Of a stretch of DNA of 64,000 nucleotides, positions 44,897 to 57,365 are shown in pieces; positions within the stretch are counted from its first letter, which is position 1; every line of letters starts with the position of its first letter. The notes under the pieces were generated by a model that ran no database searches, was not told where the DNA came from, and worked only from the letters and a program-made list of their open reading frames with translations. The position numbers and the translations under genes were made by a program. Location of the stretch: positions 40,315,473 through 40,379,472 of the forward strand of contig OX419758.1 of the NCBI GenBank assembly GCA_948567375.1, given 5' to 3'. The DNA is from Lunularia cruciata. Taxonomy: Eukaryota > Streptophyta > Marchantiopsida > Lunulariales > Lunulariaceae.

Positions 44897-47787
44897 CTGA
44901 AAAAATAAATCTGCTGCAAATTTGCAGAAGCGTCAGACAGAGATTGAAAGGGTAAGATGCAGCTTTTGGGCTACAGATCTGACAGCATGTTTCAAGACAT
45001 CCAGGTATGTGTGATGTGTAGAATCTGCGATGAAGAACTCACTTAATTTTGAGAACGATCGAATCTCTGCATGCTCGTGATTCAGTTGAGTGATGGTTAG
45101 AAGCTAATAGTCCTGTCTAGTCACTCTTAAATCTAATAGTCCTGTCTATTTACCAAGTGTAAGGGATTCCGAAGTTTTAATACTCTTGTCACCTATCAGC
45201 TCTTAAGCACAAGGAGTTCTGAGAGTCAAGTCAATCTCCTTACGAGATAGTGCTTAGCTGCACAAAATCATTCACTAACTACCAGGTCCTATAGCTAGCT
45301 TGCAATGAGATTCAATTTGAATCAGTTTGCGGCTGAAAGAGTGCACGAGTCCGCCAACTTGTGACTCTGGCTCTGCATGTGTGAACGATCAGGACCGAGT
45401 TCAGCCAACTTGGTGTATACAAGATTGAGTTTCGTTGGCATCAATAAGTACTATAATGACAGACAAGGTTTCATCAGATCGTAGTTGTACAAGCGCTTGT
45501 AGTTTGAAACGCATTTAATTGACGTTTGAGGATTGACGATGTAGATCTAACAACGTTCACAAGCGCCGAATAAATGAAGTCCATATCTGCTCTAGCTCCA
45601 TAAACCCGTTGGCAGATTCCGAACTAAGCGAATCATGAACGAGGTATTTCCAGAAATTAACTCTTCTCTTTGCATGGGCTGTTTGAAGTTGGCAGCATTG
45701 GCGCTGAAGGAACTTTGAACTTCAAATTCTTATCTGGGGAGGTTTATTTTGATCATTGTAAGTAGTAATATACTAAATGGGTGTATCTCTCTGAATTGCT
45801 TCGTGTTATTAGCAATCAGATTTCCATATTTCCTTCTTTGGAATTGGTGAATTGAACTGATTAATTGATGGTGAGACTTCTGATATGATGATCGTATACA
45901 TTATACTCTTCATCAAGACCATAACTGCTTTTAGTGGTGAGGCTGATTAAAATATCTGAATTTAACACTTATGTACCGAACCATAAACCATAAAACCGTT
46001 ATGGTCATGGTTCTCTCGTCAGATTAAAGTCTTATTGATAAATCTAGAGCAGTTTTAATGCACCAAAGTAATTACGGCAGATTTACAGAGTAGATTGATA
46101 AATAATGGCGCCATTAAGGGCAAAGCACTTGTCTGCTACAGTCCTCAATATGAGGAGACCCTAATATATGTTTGCAAATGTCCAAATACAATCTTCAAAC
46201 GTTTTACGTAAAACGTTCCGAGTAGCTTCTTTCATCTGGACCGGGTAGCGACGGCATGTGACCTAACCTAACACAACATAACATAACCTAACCTATATAA
46301 CACGGCGGTGTGAAGTTGAACCTCTTTGAAAAGACAGCCGGATATATAGAGAAAGTGAGTCCAGGTCTAGTGGTTGAAGCTAAGAATGTACAAATCGGGC
46401 TTTCCCTGGCAGCGGAAGTGGAGGGTAATGCGTGAGGCGAGTGGCAAACATTTATCTTTCTCTCTCCCTCGGGCAGTCAAGGAACAGCGGGCTTGAACGT
46501 AATCTGGCGATAATCTCCTCGAAGCAGCTGTCTCTACAGCTTTTGAACGAAAATTGATAGGTATTATCTAAGTCATCGATGACATGATGTGCAGATCACA
46601 TCTTAATGGTGTTCTACAGAACTATAGTACTGATTTAAAGATCAGATATTGACTTGTTTGTCAATTAATAATGGGCAAAGGGTATAGGGAAGTGGCTTTT
46701 GCCTATTTTATTTTTTTAACCAGATTAGGAAAGATCTATCAAACAAATTCAGGTTGTGTTTTAAATGCTACGATATCATTTACTTCATAGGACAGTATTT
46801 GGAATTGACAAAAAATACTCCTCATCCACATAGTCCTACATACACCATCTTTGTCTACTAGAATGGAACTTCAGTTTTAGTTAGCGAAATTCCCAACTCT
46901 TGTTTCTAAATCGTCATTTGCAAGCAATTCAGCATGTTAGGAAACTGAACATCCTACTCAAAGAGTTTTTGATATGGTGAATAAAAAGCGTCTAAGTTGT
47001 CAGTACAAATACTACTCGAGGACTCGTAGTCGAAAATAGAGCATTAGGAGAGGCTTTGGTAGATGGTATAGACGCAAGTGTACGCAAGTACTTGGAAGAA
47101 TCTATAGAATTTAATTAAGTTGAAGTTTAGCTGTAGTTAAAATTTACAGAGATTAAGTTTTTTTAGTCCCCAATGAAAAATATAGGTCAATCTATACTAG
47201 TAAGATATATCATATTATCTATATATATACATTCAACATACACTATCAAAATATAATTTATAAAGAAATCATTCATGAATTCTAAAGTAACACAATAATC
47301 AATTTATTATATTTTAACTCAGATAAAAAAACTCAACACTCAATTCAATATATACTATCACCAACTATTCTCATTACATTATCAAACCACACACTTTAAT
47401 GAAGAGATTCTAGGTGATGCAAGTCTGTTTTTGTACACTATAACCAAAGATTCAACAAGATTCAAAAGTGAGCTATCTGGAATTGCATTTCAAAAGTATA
47501 ACTCTCTTTTAAAGTGACCAAGAATCCAACCTTATGAGCTTGTCTGAAGGCACAACTTTTGACGAGATCAGTGGAACTAATGGTGATTAGTAACACTAAT
47601 ATGAAATCTAACCATCACTAAATACTTTCTGAGTAATTATTTGTATAACTATAACTGCAAAGACTAATATTCAAGTGTATGAATAAGCTAGTTTTGGAGC
47701 TACAAATATCATGATATATATGTACCATTACATATATACACTAATTTAAAGACTTCAAATTACCTCGCATTAGTACTCAGTCCAGCC

Positions 47788-48040
47788 TAGAATCCACTCA
47801 AAGGTTCGTAATAGCTATTACGAACCTTTGAAGTAGTTGAATGTCCACTTAATAGATATTATCAGTAGCTATACATTTGTGAATGATATCATTATACCTT
47901 ATCTGAAAAATATTAATCTTTTAGAATCCACCCAAATAGTATTAAGAGTTTTTCAAGAAGTTGAAAGTCCGCTTGAATAGATATTATAAGTAGTTATATA
48001 TCCGTGAATAATATCATTATACCAGGTCTGAAAAATTGTA
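47788..48040 (+). repeat. Two-copy tandem repeat, about 134-bp period
   Basis: TAGAATCCACTCAAAGG... (from 47788) and TAGAATCCACCCAAATAG... (from 47922) share GAATCCAC, GTTGAA-GTCC-CTT, AATAGATATTAT and GAATAATATCATTATACC-like blocks in the same order. Confidence 0.75.
47798..47831. repeat. Perfect 34-bp palindrome without loop
   Basis: TCAAAGGTTCGTAATAG is followed immediately by its exact reverse complement. It lies only in the first copy of the tandem repeat; a related single arm (TCAAAGGTTCTTAATAGC) occurs near 51886. Confidence 0.95.
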
Positions 48041-48345
48041 GTCTCATATACCACACAAACTATACATGAACTTTGTAACTTACTTCCAATAGTAACATGT
48101 CTAACTCAATGTGCTGTTGAATTATATAGTTAATGCCATAAACTTCTTGTATTAAGAAAAGCATATACCTCTAAGAGGAGGTGTTTTAAGGAAATCCACG
48201 TCAAAAATATTTGTATGAATATGGAGGAAATTCATTCTATTTACATTAAAACAATATAAAGATTGATAAAGAACAAAGAAGCATTTCTTGGATTATCTCA
48301 CAATCAACTCAGAAATGAGAAAATTAAAAAATGAAGGATATTTTC

Positions 48346-48348
<3 letters not shown>

Positions 48349-48382
<34 letters not shown>
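48349..48382. repeat. (TA)17 microsatellite
   Basis: An uninterrupted TA run. Confidence 0.95.
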
Positions 48383-48383
<1 letters not shown>

Positions 48384-49201
48384 CTTAATGCTGATGTTTT
48401 GTATATGGAAGTGGTCAAGCTTTAAGTATTTAAACAGAAATGCCTTGATTTAAAATTAAAGGGAAATTCTAAAAATAAAGATAATTGTTAAAAGTTTTAA
48501 CTAGATAAAATAAAATATTTTTAAATTAGAATAAAATTTATTAATTTATTCAAATTTAATTTCTAAATTTATAAAAATTATATAATTTAAATTTTAGAGA
48601 GAAATTCTCGAAAGGCAAGAAATATATAGGATTCTAAACATAAATTGGAGCATGTTTGTATTTGAAATAATTTGATATAAAAAAAAACAAAATCAAGGAA
48701 AATATTTGACATTTTATTACCTTTTAAAAGTCAATCAAAAGATTTGTTTGTATCAAGATTGGATTTGAGAGAGATCTTTTAGTATATTAATTATTTAGTC
48801 AGATGACATATCCAAGCAAGATATGGAAGGTAAGTATACCTAGATTGAGTTGGTATGAGCCATTTATGATCCAATCTTTCATAATCTCAAGTTAATATAT
48901 TTTAGAAAAATAGATATTAGAATAATGTCTAGCTTACAAAGTTTCACAAAATAATTTGAATATGTAAATAAATGTTAGAGAAGTAAACTTCTCACATTGA
49001 ACCTCCCTTGAAAAGGACTAAATATTTAGTTCTAATAATATATATTTGGGTTCTAATATTAGATATCTCATTGTCAATATTGCACATTTGAGTTCCAATA
49101 CTAAGTTCTAATATTGGATATTTGAAGTCTAATAATAGATATAATCAACTTAAAAAAATAAGAAACTATAATAATGTTTTTATAGTCATTTATATTATCA
49201 A

Positions 49202-49228
49202 TTACATAAGCTGAAGGAACTTATGTAA
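49202..49228. repeat. Nine-bp hairpin
   Basis: TTACATAAG, loop CTGAAGGAA, CTTATGTAA. A similar layout with AGCATTGAC and GTCAATGCT around a GAAGTTAAGGAACTTA loop is at 50275-50308. Confidence 0.8.
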
Positions 49229-50930
49229 GTGTACATAAAGAGAAATTTTTAAGAAAGTTTAACTTAGGTAGAGATGGAAAATCTTCAATAAACAACAAAA
49301 ATTAAGACTAATTAACACAATTTAATATTATTTGATTTCAAATAATTTTATTTTTTAATGGGAATAATTATGTTAGATTTTAGAAATAGACAGAGATATT
49401 CTAAATTAAAATAACTACTCTTAGATTCTAAAATATCTAGCACTAGATACCTCTAAAACGGTAGTAAATATTTTGAGATTTTATTTATCTTTTCAATCCA
49501 ATCATGAGATACATTTACTCAGAGTCATGATAGGATCTAGAAAGGTAGATATAATCTCAAATATTTCATTCTTATTTGGATACGGTTTAATTTAAATATA
49601 TAGTTTTAGAATATATATTGAATCCAAGTTGTAAAAAGTAAGTATAAGCAAGATTCAAATAGCATGGTCTTTCATAATTCAATACTAATTATAGTATTTC
49701 AAATTATACTAGATTTTCTAATAATAGAAAATAGAAAATTAAACAATATTTAGCACCAAATTTTTAATTTAATCTGGATATATAAACAATGCTATTAAAA
49801 CAAAGGAATTTCTCATCTAGGATCTTATTAAAAAGATTGCTTCTAGAGTTTTCATTTTAGACATTTGGGTTTAGGGTTGTTGGATCCTCCCCAGATAAAA
49901 TATCAATATTAGATATTTTATTCTGATTGTTGGATATTCATGTTCTAATATTACATTTATATTGAAATGTTGGGTATTTGAGGTCTAATTTATTAGATAT
50001 AGTTAACTTAATAATAAGATGAAATAAGACATAATCCAATACAATTAAATTATATTGCAATTTAAAAACTTCTAACATTACTCAACTTAAGATTAAAATT
50101 AGATTTCTAATTTCAAGAATAGAAATTTTTTGAGAGGTTTAAAATGGATTAAAATGCAAAACTTCCAACTCAAAAAGAAATTTAAACTAAATATTAGAAT
50201 GTAACATTATCTGACCGGAAACGTTTTATTATGCAAAGATTTTATATAGGTTTTGCATGAAGTTATATTTACTTAGCATTGACGAAGTTAAGGAACTTAG
50301 TCAATGCTTTTGTGTAACTTTTGTTTAATCTTTGTGTAACTTCTACATAAATTTGGTATCTAAGTTAAATATTAATAAATCCATGCATACATTTTTTAGA
50401 TACATCTTATTATGATGATAGGTTGTCTTTTTTCTTTTTCTTTTTAATGAAATTCACAAACTATAGAGTTTCAATTTTGTAAAATTTTGTCTTTCCAAAA
50501 TCAATAAAATTTAGAACTTCTATGTAGATTCAGAAATCCAAATCATGATCCAAATCTATACTCAAAGATCTTTACTTTAGCTCCCATCAATATACCAATA
50601 CCTCAATTGAACCAGTTATATATTCAGGTACATTGCAACATGTTTTCAATTTTTTGTAGAATTTGGAGGAGAATGTGGTACATATTTCATTTTTACAATG
50701 CTCTCATGTTGATTGTAAAATAATCTAGGAAATGATTCTTTATTCTACAACTATCTTGAAAGTGCCTTGATGTAAGGAAATAGAGTTTCCTTTATTTTCA
50801 TGAAACAATTTCTGATTTGGATCTCCTTAAAGCACCTCCTAGTGAATGCATATGCCTTTCCTAATACTCACCAGCTACTTTCTCTACAACATTGAGGTTT
50901 TGCCTAGGTTTGGTCTACCCATCTGCATCT

Positions 50931-51525
50931 TTGTTACTCACTTGTGAGTGTGGTTCTACACTAGATGCAGCAGCGGCCCACATGACACAGTGTCCTTTTT
51001 GGGGGACAGAGGATAGCTCCCCATGATGCCATTAGGGACATAGTGTTTGCTATGGCACAAGAGAGTGGATACTTGGCTTGGATGGAGCGTTTGTATGCTT
51101 TGCAAATGACACATATCAGGGCAGACTTATATTTGGTCTGATATGATCAGGTGATAATAGCGGATGTGGTGGTTACGGACCCTACGCGGGATATAGTTTT
51201 GGAGTGAGTAATTACCCATCCCCCTGGATGGGCGGCAAGTGCAGCAGCAGGTTGCAAGGTTTCCAAGTATAGGGGCATGCAGCGAGGTCACCTCTTTGTT
51301 CCTCTAGCCTTGGAGTTATATGGAGTGATGGACACGGCATTTGACACATTTGTTAGGGAGTGCACAAGAGCTTATCATGTTGGGCATAAGGGTGTACCAC
51401 TCTCACTCTCATACTTTGTAGCATATTTCAGACAGCGTGTGTCTATTGTTCTAACAGAGTGCAGTGGCTGGTGCAATCCATAGGAGAGCAATCACACTAG
51501 GTGATGTTTCTTCAAATGCTCCAGT
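50931..51525 (+). pseudogene. C-terminal fragment of a retroelement ORF (PD-(D/E)xK-like region), broken
   Basis: Pieces readable in frame include DAIRDIVFAMAQESGY, ADVVVTDPTRD, KVSKYRGMQRGHLFVPLALE, YGVMDTAFDTFVREC and SYFVAYFRQRVSIVL. The arrangement Asp-Pro ... Lys-Tyr ... FxPLAxExxG resembles the C-terminal region seen in plant and algal non-LTR-type reverse-transcriptase ORFs. Stops at several points make it a remnant. The repeat tail that follows it occurs at two other places in the window. The exact class of element is uncertain. Confidence 0.5.
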
Positions 51526-51695
51526 TGTGTGTAGCCCATACGACTTGCATAGCTCGGATATCTTAGGTGTGGTAGGGCAGATTTCTCATAAAGACTCTAG
51601 TGGGGCTTAGCCCCATGTTACCTTTTTTGTCTCTCCCTTGTAAGGCTTGATGGGGTTGTCCCATCCTTCATTTCTCCTATGCTTTTGCCTTGCTG
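51526..51695 (+). repeat. Retroelement 3'-tail repeat, copy C
   Basis: GACTTGCATAGCTCGGATAT, GTCTCTCCCTTGTAAGGC and TTGATGGGGTTGTCCC. It sits directly downstream of the coding remnant, so it is probably the 3' untranslated region of that element. Copies A and B lie in the opposite orientation. Confidence 0.7.
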
Positions 51696-52980
51696 GATTC
51701 CTAATACTCAAGTGTATGGCGTCAACCAAATACTTCAATAGCATATTGACTTCCTCATCTTGCAACAGAAAGTCAGGGTTGCATGTAAGATTACAAGTTT
51801 TAAATCAGGGTATCATAAACTCCTTCATTACTATATAATTACTTGTGATATCTATTAAAGCTTTAATCTGACTTTAAGCTACTTCAAAGGTTCTTAATAG
51901 CATTTTGGCTTTTATGCAAGGTTGTATATACAATCGAGACCATTTGAAGTCCATAAGTATAATGGCAGATATGTTATATGTGACTAGTATCAAGTTATAT
52001 TGAACATGCATCTTTCATGAGAGAGTAGACAACTTAATCTCTTTAAATGATAATATACTATAGCAACTAAATTAAATTCTAGAGATTCTTTTAAGTGCTT
52101 TTGAATAATGACAAGAAAATTTCAGATTACTCCGGTCCTCTGAAAGACACTTTTCTTGAGAGCTTAGACACTCTTAATTCACTATATCTAACTCTTTTTA
52201 GCCGTATGAGTATTACTCCAGGCCCTAAGAATATTTACTTACAGCTTAGACACTCTTTATTCACTAACATTGTCCATGAAGCAACCACGAGATTTTCTCA
52301 AACTCACAAAGGCACGGCGCGTATCATTTTTTGTTCTAAAGCTATAACGAGTTTCCTGTGCAAACTCACCATAAACTCAGGAGAGGTCATTTGCGGTATG
52401 TATATGAGATTTGTCAAACTCGCCAAATAACCACTTCACATGTGCAGACTATTCACCCTGTAGCGCAAATCTAATGTGTGTTTAGGGACTTGCAGACAGT
52501 AGGGGGTTTTAGAAATAGGTTTGATGGATGTCTACATGATAGATAACAAACTTCATAATAATTTAAAGTGAACTCTGTAACGAGATGAGATTGTAATAAC
52601 TAAATGCTCTGTTAATTCAGTTAAGGGATATATTATACAAATTGCATTCATTAATAAAAATCAAATCATATGTTACGGATGTTTAGGAATGTCGTAACTA
52701 AATAAATGATTGTCAGACAGAGTGACATGTTTCCTCAAGAGAGTGGCCACGTGGTCAGTTGAGTCACATATGATTGATGATTTGGTTTTTGTATTCAAGA
52801 TCCAAAATGGCCCCGCCCAACAATTCAAATTTCTAAACTCAAATTCACCACCCTATGGAGCAAATGTGCGAGTTGTCAGGCAACTAATGGTGGTTTTGTA
52901 GTTTTTCATTGGTGTGGGAAATGATCAGTGTCGCTGTGTGGCAACCAAGAAATTGATTAGAGGTCAAGGATTTTTATGCT
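51696..52980. other. Gene-free; contains a short direct repeat
   Basis: AGCTTAGACACTCTTAATTCACTA at 52161 recurs with one change at 52243 inside an otherwise unrecognised ORF (52095-52430). No gene was identified. Confidence 0.4.
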
Positions 52981-53029
52981 AGGAGTGCAACAAAATTTTT
53001 GCTATAGGAGATCAAGTACCTTGTTTTAG

Positions 53030-54230
53030 TGTAGGAGATTCACTTTTTGACGCTGATCCAAGACCTATAGAGTCATCTTTGGATTCGCAACCTCAACAAC
53101 CATTAGGGAAATTTGGAGACTTGTTGAGGATGGCTTCTTCCGTGGCGGGCAAAACCAAGGAGGATGAATAATTTTGCATGGCAACGTACCATTATAGCCA
53201 AATACTGGATTATTTGGAGGACCCCAAGCATTTTGCACAGATTCATGGTGGGAATTGCAAAAGGCCCATTCAAAAATTGATAGCATTTAGTTTCATGGCA
53301 ACCTTTTTGATTAGGGAGGGACAAGGATTTCCTACTTCTATGACAGGTGACAGACTTTACAAGAAATGGTTGCGGTACATGAAATAGTACAAAGAAACTT
53401 GGGAGCTTAAGAACAAGTCTACATGAGAAGGTCTCACCAAAAAGGAATATGGCAAAGGGTGGAGAACTATAGAAGATAAATTGAATGGAATGTGCCTACA
53501 TTTTGCAAGAATGGAAGCCATGTTTGGGACCAGAGCAAACATAAGTCCACCGACAATGGTAAGTTTAGGAAATTGTAATCCCAATTTGAGCAAGATTTGC
53601 AAGGCTGGCAAGGAGGAGGTCCATGAAGGTGCGCAAGAGTGCTTACAATTCTCATCTCCTCCAGAGGTGATGGTCCCCGACTCGGGCCCCTAGTTGGTTG
53701 CAAACACCCAAGGGGTGGAAAGTTTACCAAGTGGCATGGACAATGGAATCCTATCACCCAAGGATGAGTCTCTATTTGTTCCACCAATCAAGGACTCGCC
53801 TTTCATTACACCACCGCCTTTAACTTCTACAAGGGATGGATCTGATTGTGCTTTCGCCAACCAAGAAGTGGAACATGACCCAAAGAGGAGGAAAGGTGGA
53901 ATATCAGCAAGTACGGTACTCAAGTTGTCACCTAGTATGTCATTATCTCATGATTTAGCAAAAATTACCATGTTGAAGGCAAATACTATAGAATCCAAAG
54001 AGAGGTTACGACTAGCTGAACTAGAAGCCACCAGCATGAGGAAGAGAGAGAAAAAATGATGAGAATGGAAGTAGAGCATGATAGATTAGAGACAAAGAAG
54101 ATGAAAATTGAAATTGAGAAAAAATTGAGCACAAATAAAAGGAAAGCTAGGGCAAACAAACACAAATTTAAGGAGAAGAGTTTGGAATCAAAGCACACTC
54201 ATGAAATCAAATGAGTCTCATACAAGCAGG
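53030..54230 (+). pseudogene. MYB/SANT-like (trihelix-type) ORF of a PIF/Harbinger element, broken
   Basis: The readable part includes YLEDPKHFAQIHGGNCKRP, a helix block (QKLIAFSFMATFLI), LYKKWLRYMK (TAG follows), GLTKKEYGKGW, LNGMCLHFARMEAMFG and NISPPTM. This is the MYB/SANT-like DNA-binding protein pattern that accompanies Harbinger transposases, followed by a basic/coiled-coil tail (KITMLKANTIESKERLRLAELEA, 53965-54055). Stops at about 53168, 53386, 53424 and 53690 break it. The matching transposase lies 4.4 kb away on the opposite strand (58588-59963), so the two are probably the convergent halves of one element. Confidence 0.6.
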
Positions 54231-54739
54231 GAAAACTCCCAAGGAAATAAGTAACTATTTCAAAGTGCTCACTCAGGTTCAATGTCCATCATACTCTATT
54301 GATAGCAAATAGTATACCACCATCTAACCTTTATGATGATTATAATAAAGATGAGTTGAAACTTGATAAATGTTGCTAATATCCGCCTAATGCCGCTTGT
54401 TACCACTCAGTTCCTCTCATGTTTTTCCTTGGCCACACATAGTCAGCCCAAGATGCCACAAGTTGGCGCTCATAGCCGCCTATAAAGTCTTTCTTGCAGC
54501 TGTTAGTCACCACTCAATGCCACACTTCATTGAATAAAGGCCAGCTAGCACTTATCAGTGCTAGTAGGCATTCCCAGATGCTTAATAACGCTCTTAGGCA
54601 CTCGTAAATGTGGTCAGCGCTTGTATGTACTCCTTGGTGCAAGTCATGGCTCGTTGGCGCTTGTCGATGCTTGTTGGAGCTGAGGGACACCGGTGATGGG
54701 TTTAGGGTGGTGACTCTTGATGTGAATGTTGCACATGGG

Positions 54740-54968
54740 TGTAAGGTGATGACACGTTTGATACACAAGGCACAATTGAGTATATAGCACATGAAAATAT
54801 GAGATTTAGACAAAAATATGAGTTCACAAGTGTAAACTTAAAGATAAATCTATACGTGGGGATAACTGAACAAAAGATGTATATAAATGGGGAGCCAATA
54901 GAACCTGAACTTGTGACTATGGTGGTCAATGAGGTAAAGAAGAAGAGGGAGATGCACCATGGTGTCTA
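54740..54968 (+). pseudogene. Short plus-strand coding remnant, unrecognised
   Basis: In one frame: FRQKYEFTSVNLKINLYVG then QKMYINGEPIEPELVTMVV and a basic end. The composition is clearly protein-like but I cannot name the family; it is probably part of a transposon ORF. Confidence 0.3.
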
Positions 54969-56028
54969 AGTGCTACTATTGCGTCTTAAATGGACATAAT
55001 GACCACCATAGAGGCCAATCACTCTCATCCAAGTCTTGATGCTTGATACTGCTAGCAAGAAGAGGATATGGGTCACAACTATGAGAACTCAATCTACCTG
55101 ATGTCCACTCCCTTTGTGCAACTAATAACAGGCCTATCATCATGGACAGATCTGTCCAAAGCACTCATCAAAGGGTCAAATGACCAAGTGTATGATGCTC
55201 TATGTACCCTATAAGGACGGAAGTGAGTAGGGTAGATAGCACCATGTGAATTTTCCTATAATAAGAGAGTGCATAACTATCTATGATCAAAAGATCATGA
55301 AGAAGTAAACCTAATGAAGTAAGATGCTCATATGATCTAACTCTAAGTCCTCTGAACTCAGAATCTTGCTAGATATCTGCTGAACACAAACAGGCCATGA
55401 GGTGAGACCCGTTGTGAACTCCCTTTGGGAGTTTGGACCATTGCCACATGCTCCATAGCAACCACTCCACTCCATCCAGAGTAAGATCTATCCACAAGAT
55501 AACCTCAAAGCATAGCAAATAGAACTGGATGAAATGGCTAACACTAGGATAGGCTACCCACCCTACAGGCCCGGATTGTGTGTGAGGGCACCAACCATGC
55601 CTAGTCGTCCCACTCTCCCATGCACGGAAACCAATAGCACCACAATTTCATAATGATGCCATACAAGTAACATCCACAATAATAATCTTCTTTTGTAGGA
55701 AGCCAAGGAAGAGGATACGTGGAATATACTCTCCTGATGGACAAATCCTCTCTCTAAACTCAGTTTGAGTGCCTTGAGTCTCCACACTATGAGGTAACAC
55801 ATGGGTGGCATCAGTATGGGTCTGCATCTCATGACAAGTATGGGTCTGGTGAGCAATAGGATGTAGTCTGGGTCCAAGATAAGCCACACGAGCCCTCAAA
55901 TGAGCTAGACTACTCTCACTCTCCTCTACATGAGCTCTCATTTGAGCTAGACTACTCTTGTTCTCCTCTACCTGAACATGTGCACTCTTGCACCTCTCTA
56001 TAGCATATATTTACTCTTGTGCCTAATT

Positions 56029-56343
56029 CTATAATTGGACCTTGTAACCCTCTGCCATGGCAATGGCACCTAGTATGTCCATGTCCAAGTCAGCTAATCT
56101 CTGCTCTCTCTCCATCTCAGAAGTAAGCAAGATCAGATGCCTCTCCTCCTTTGCAGCAAGTAAATCCTCTCGCTCACAAAGAGTCTCTCTTGCTCTAGCA
56201 CTAATCTCTCTCTCTCTCTCCTCTACACTCTCCAATCTACTCTCACGCTCAAGCACTAATCTCTCTCTCTCCTTTACACTCTCTAGTCTACTCTCACACT
56301 CAAGGAGATTTCTCTCTACACTCAGCCACTCAAACACAATCAT
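56029..56343 (-). CDS. Coiled-coil ORF of the unidentified element
   Basis: A 104-codon minus-strand frame with an ATG. Its centre is a Glu/Arg-rich helix with an internal repeat (ERESRLESVEERERE and a second ESRLESVKERER) and no glycine or proline over about 60 residues, so a coiled coil is predicted. It ends in LADLDMDILGAIAMAEGYKVQL-like sequence. Neighbouring minus-strand frames (55563-55941, 56742-57365) probably belong to the same decayed protein. Confidence 0.4.
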   Translation of the reverse strand: MIVFEWLSVERNLLECESRLESVKERERLVLERESRLESVEEREREISARARETLCEREDLLAAKEERHLILLTSEMEREQRLADLDMDILGAIAMAEGYKVQL

Positions 56344-56741
56344 CTAAAATGCAAGTGATGTCAACAGAACAAGAAGGAGGTGAAGGTACTCTGAAATGCA
56401 TGGGGTCACCAACCCCCTCCACTGATGGAGAAAGTGGTGAAGGGGAAGAAGAGTGAAAACAAGTTATCTTAACAAAGGGTAAGGGCTGTGTCTCAACACA
56501 AATCTGTTGAACACCTGTTCACAAGTGGTACATTTAGTTATCCATCAAGTACAAATTCATATTTGAATTTAAAAATATATAAGTTTACAAGTTCATTAAT
56601 TCAAGCTTCTTAAATGAATTCATTTATTAAATTTGGTAATGGTATATACAAAAGAACTTTGTATGTTTTCCAAAATATAAATATATGAAAATATATATAT
56701 ATGACAAAACTCAAACCTAATCAATCAATCACTCACCATCC

Positions 56742-57365
56742 TCATCCTCTCCTCCCATCATCAATAGTCTCATCCTCATCCAAGGTATATGCATCCTCAT
56801 GATCATCATCATGCTCTCCCTTGTATATAATCTCCTCCTCTCCATCACTCAAGTACATCACGTCCTCCTCTTGAATAAAACCTCTCTCCACAAAGAGACG
56901 AGTGAGTATCTGCCCAAGGAAGGTGATCCTGAACCTACACCCCTTAGGACTCCTCAATTTGCTTTGCAAACTCCCCACCTCTGCAATGATAGCTCTAAAA
57001 GCTAACTCTCCCTAATCATAATCCTCCACACCAAATCTTCTTGATTTGGTCTTGGTGTTGAGTACCAAATCCCCATGTACAATCTTGGGCCTAATAGTGG
57101 GTGCAACAAGTGCACCCATCAACTAGAAGAAAGCTCGGAATGCAGGATATACACATTGCCTTGCAAGATATCTTTTTGCAACCTTGTCCCTTTGTGGAAA
57201 CCAGTCTGAAACAATAGTGTAAGGAATTGTCCTCCGTCTTAGTGTTCTCCCCCCTGGCATGGCAAGTGCATCTCTAACTATATCAGCGGTCAATTGAAAC
57301 TGCCTCCCTCTTACCAAACTTGTGCAAGAGATGTTCAAATCTGATGTTTGTCCAGCCAGCACCAC
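56742..57365 (-). pseudogene. Transposon-associated protein remnant
   Basis: Two frames joined by stops: 57123-57365 (SLVRGRQFQLTADIVRDAL ... SDWFPQRDKVAKRYLARQ) and 56742-56978 (KLRSPKGCRFRITFLGQIL ... then an Asp/Glu-rich tail). The pattern resembles the transposon-linked proteins common in plant genomes, but I cannot name a family with certainty. Confidence 0.4.

Larger units (their letters stand above)
44897..50930. other. Long AT-rich gene-free region
   Basis: From about 45 kb to 50.9 kb there is no ORF of 60 codons on either strand. Composition is very AT-rich from 46.6 kb. It holds a CCTAA-rich patch (46262-46294, CCTAACCTAACAC ... AACCTAACC), two diverged copies of a TCTAATATT...GATATTTGARGTCTAAT repeat (about 49035-49150 and 49905-50015), a (TA)17 run and several hairpins listed separately. 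Confidence 0.55.

Noticed and set aside
56057..56347. Ser/Leu-rich plus-strand ORF
   Set aside because: Shadow of the Glu/Arg coiled-coil frame on the minus strand.
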